Shown in pieces: positions 62,582-64,000 of a DNA stretch of 64,000 nt. Within the stretch, counting starts at the first letter, position 1. Each line of letters begins with the position of its first letter. The translations under genes were made by a program, and so were the position numbers. This stretch comes from Chitinimonas_A lacunae (GTDB lineage: Bacteria; Pseudomonadota; Gammaproteobacteria; Burkholderiales; Chitinimonadaceae), in NCBI RefSeq assembly GCF_042650885.1, contig NZ_JBHSBU010000001.1, positions 3,596,001 to 3,660,000 of the forward strand, read 5' to 3'. The notes under the pieces are model-generated. The model saw nothing but the letters and a program-made list of their open reading frames with translations, was not told the DNA's origin and did no database searches.

Positions 62582-63127
62582 TCAGTTGATCAGCCGGGCG
62601 ACGGCATTGCGGACGTCGGGGTCGGTATAGAGCTGCTGGGTCAGTCGCTGCACATCGGTATCGGTAATCGACATGATGCGGGCAAGCGAGCTGCGATGGC
62701 TGGTCAGGATGGCTTCGGGGTCGGCAATGCTGGGCAGCAGCCGTTGCACCACCGCCTTACAGGCATCGTTGCGCTCGGACTGCTTCATCCGGGTCAGCGT
62801 ATCGAGCGCCGAATCGCCGACACTCCAGCGTTTACGGTAGGACTGTTCATACGGCCCGGTCAGCTCGGTCGGCAGGCCCATGTAAAGCAGGTCGAGCCGG
62901 CGGGCCAGCACGGCATAACGGGCCATCCAGATATTGCTGTATTGAGTGAGGGCTTCGAGGGTGCCGGGCTCGTTGAAACTGGCACAGGCTTGCAGGGCTT
63001 CGAAGGAGATATGGCGCAGGGTCCGCACCTTGAGCAGCGCAGCCAGATCGCCTGTCGGGATGGCGGGCGCGCCTGCATGGGCAGCGGTGGAAAGACCGAG
63101 CAACAGGGCAATCAGGGAGGCACGCAT
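62582..63127 (-). CDS. Small exported hypothetical protein (paralogue A)
   Basis: 181 aa with signal peptide (MRASLIALLLGLSTAAHAG). Two cysteines (ALQACASF, DACKAV) match those of the next gene. Divergent from metF across about 175 bp. I do not recognise the family; the pair looks like a duplicated periplasmic protein. Confidence 0.7.
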   Translation of the reverse strand: MRASLIALLLGLSTAAHAGAPAIPTGDLAALLKVRTLRHISFEALQACASFNEPGTLEALTQYSNIWMARYAVLARRLDLLYMGLPTELTGPYEQSYRKRWSVGDSALDTLTRMKQSERNDACKAVVQRLLPSIADPEAILTSHRSSLARIMSITDTDVQRLTQQLYTDPDVRNAVARLIN

Positions 63128-63206
63128 CGGTGGTCGCCAAGGAGAACGCGGAATGCTCTATCTTAGCAAGGCTTACCCCGTGCCGGGAATGCTGATGGCA
63201 TCGACT

Positions 63207-63219
63207 TGAATGCCATTCA
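63207..63219 (+). promoter_or_regulatory. Possible MetR box upstream of metF
   Basis: TGAATGCCATTCA fits the MetR consensus TGAA-N5-TTCA exactly, 85 bp before the metF start. No metR gene is in the window, so this is a motif match only. Confidence 0.45.
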
Positions 63220-63303
63220 TCGCCGCATGCGTAAAACTGATAAGGCGGCGGTTCAGCTGGGTGGTACCATCGGACACGCAATCGTCTTCCGGTCTGCCCG
63301 ATC

Positions 63304-64000
63304 ATGACTCCCACCTATAGCTTCGAGTTCTTCCCGCCCAAGACCCCCGAGGGCGTCGAAAAACTGCGCAATACCCGCCGTCAGCTCGGCCAGTTCCGCC
63401 CGGCCTTCTTCTCCGTCACCTTCGGCGCCGGCGGCACCACCCAGCAGGGCACGCTCGATACGGTGCGCGAAATCCGTCAGGAAGGCTTTGAAGCCGCTCC
63501 CCATCTGTCCTGCATCGGCTCGACCCGCCAGAATATCCACCATCTGCTGTCGCTCTACCGTGAAAACGGCATCCGCCGCATCGTGGCGCTGCGCGGCGAT
63601 ATTCCGTCGGGGATGGTCGAAGTCGGCGAATTCCGCTATGCCAATGAGCTGGTCGAATTCATCCGGCGCGAGTTCGGCGACTGGTTCCATATCGAAGTGG
63701 CGGCCTACCCCGAATACCACCCGCAGGCCCGCAGCGCCCACGACGATCTCAAGCATTTCGTGCAGAAGGTCGAAGCCGGCGCCAGTTCGGCGATTACCCA
63801 GTATTTCTTCAACCCCGATGCCTACTTCGCCTTTGTCGACGAGGTGACGGCGCGCGGTGTCAGCGTCCCCGTGGTGCCCGGCATTATGCCGATCAACAAC
63901 TTCACCCAGCTCGCCCGCTTCTCCGACACCTGCGGCGCCGAGATTCCACGTTGGCTGCGCCTGAAGCTGCAAAGCTACGGCGACGATGTGGCCTCGATCC
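63304..64000 (+). CDS. metF: 5,10-methylenetetrahydrofolate reductase (partial at window end)
   Basis: First 232 codons of MetF, cut by the window edge. N-terminus MTPTYSFEFFPPKTPEGVEKL, with the FEFFPPK motif of the folate-reducing TIM barrel, then FFSVTFGAGGTTQQGTLDTV, HLSCIGSTRQNI, IVALRGDIP, AAYPEYHP, ITQYFFNPDAYF and VPVVPGIMPINN. FAD-dependent reduction of methylene- to methyl-THF for methionine synthesis. Follows a MetR-like box and shares the methyl cycle with ahcY. Confidence 0.96.
   Translation, partial: MTPTYSFEFFPPKTPEGVEKLRNTRRQLGQFRPAFFSVTFGAGGTTQQGTLDTVREIRQEGFEAAPHLSCIGSTRQNIHHLLSLYRENGIRRIVALRGDIPSGMVEVGEFRYANELVEFIRREFGDWFHIEVAAYPEYHPQARSAHDDLKHFVQKVEAGASSAITQYFFNPDAYFAFVDEVTARGVSVPVVPGIMPINNFTQLARFSDTCGAEIPRWLRLKLQSYGDDVASI

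Noticed and set aside
1..64000. CRISPR arrays, tRNA or rRNA genes, transposases, integrase
   Set aside because: No regularly spaced repeats, no tRNA T-loop motif in a cloverleaf context, and no transposase or integrase frame was found.

Overview
The window is GC-rich proteobacterial DNA, most likely from a betaproteobacterium. The main clues are an SAH riboswitch in front of ahcY, a nearby metF, and the overall gene content. Genus cannot be told from the sequence, and no tRNA or rRNA gene was found.

Positions 1 to about 16.4 kb are one end of an integrative and conjugative element (ICE) of the PFGI-1/pKLC102/SPI-7 type, read on the minus strand. From right to left it holds an AlpA-like regulator, ParA, a HicA-like small protein, ParB, DUF2857, an STY4528-type replication protein, a TIGR03761 protein, DUF3158, SSB, topoisomerase III and two ICE-type hypotheticals. 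The core is rich in dyads: a 38-bp inverted repeat before alpA, TTCGGATTCCGAAG repeats inside the STY4528 gene, and four CTATACCACTGGTATAG palindromes between the STY4528 and TIGR03761 genes. These are candidate partition, operator or replication sites. A polymorphic-toxin cassette sits between ssb and topB: an Rhs/YD-repeat protein with a GIY-YIG-like tip, a leucine-rich-repeat candidate immunity protein, an orphan second GIY-YIG tip and a small membrane protein. No integrase or att site is visible, so the ICE boundary is unresolved.

From 16.6 to 25.2 kb there is a LysR regulator and a second Rhs locus. The Rhs locus is split into two same-frame ORFs by one TAA, and each half begins with its own signal peptide. 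The second half ends in an HNH/Endo VII-like tip and is followed by a candidate immunity gene and a terminator. A 0.43-kb direct duplication follows, carrying an intact and a broken copy of a DUF4303-like gene plus the 3' end of an H-NS-family gene.

From 25.7 kb to the end the DNA looks like ordinary chromosome. It holds a fused PabA-PabB aminodeoxychorismate synthase, a 1013-aa metallophosphoesterase-STAND/NACHT-like NTPase (the best candidate here for an undescribed defence protein), a tiny flagellar-rod-like protein, Ggt, a YihY/BrkB membrane protein, a DUF2170 operon divergent from nhaA, an ABC-F ATPase with a possible leader ORF, and an exported VIT/VWA/DUF2135 protein. A signalling block follows (GAF-PAS-GGDEF, CorA, LysR and an alcohol dehydrogenase, a REC-GGDEF regulator, a 1439-aa hybrid kinase and a membrane GGDEF protein). 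The window closes with a CDF metal exporter, TusA-like protein, SAH riboswitch-ahcY, two small exported paralogues and the start of metF. The two methyl-cycle genes, ahcY and metF, share this end of the window with an SAH riboswitch and a MetR-like box.
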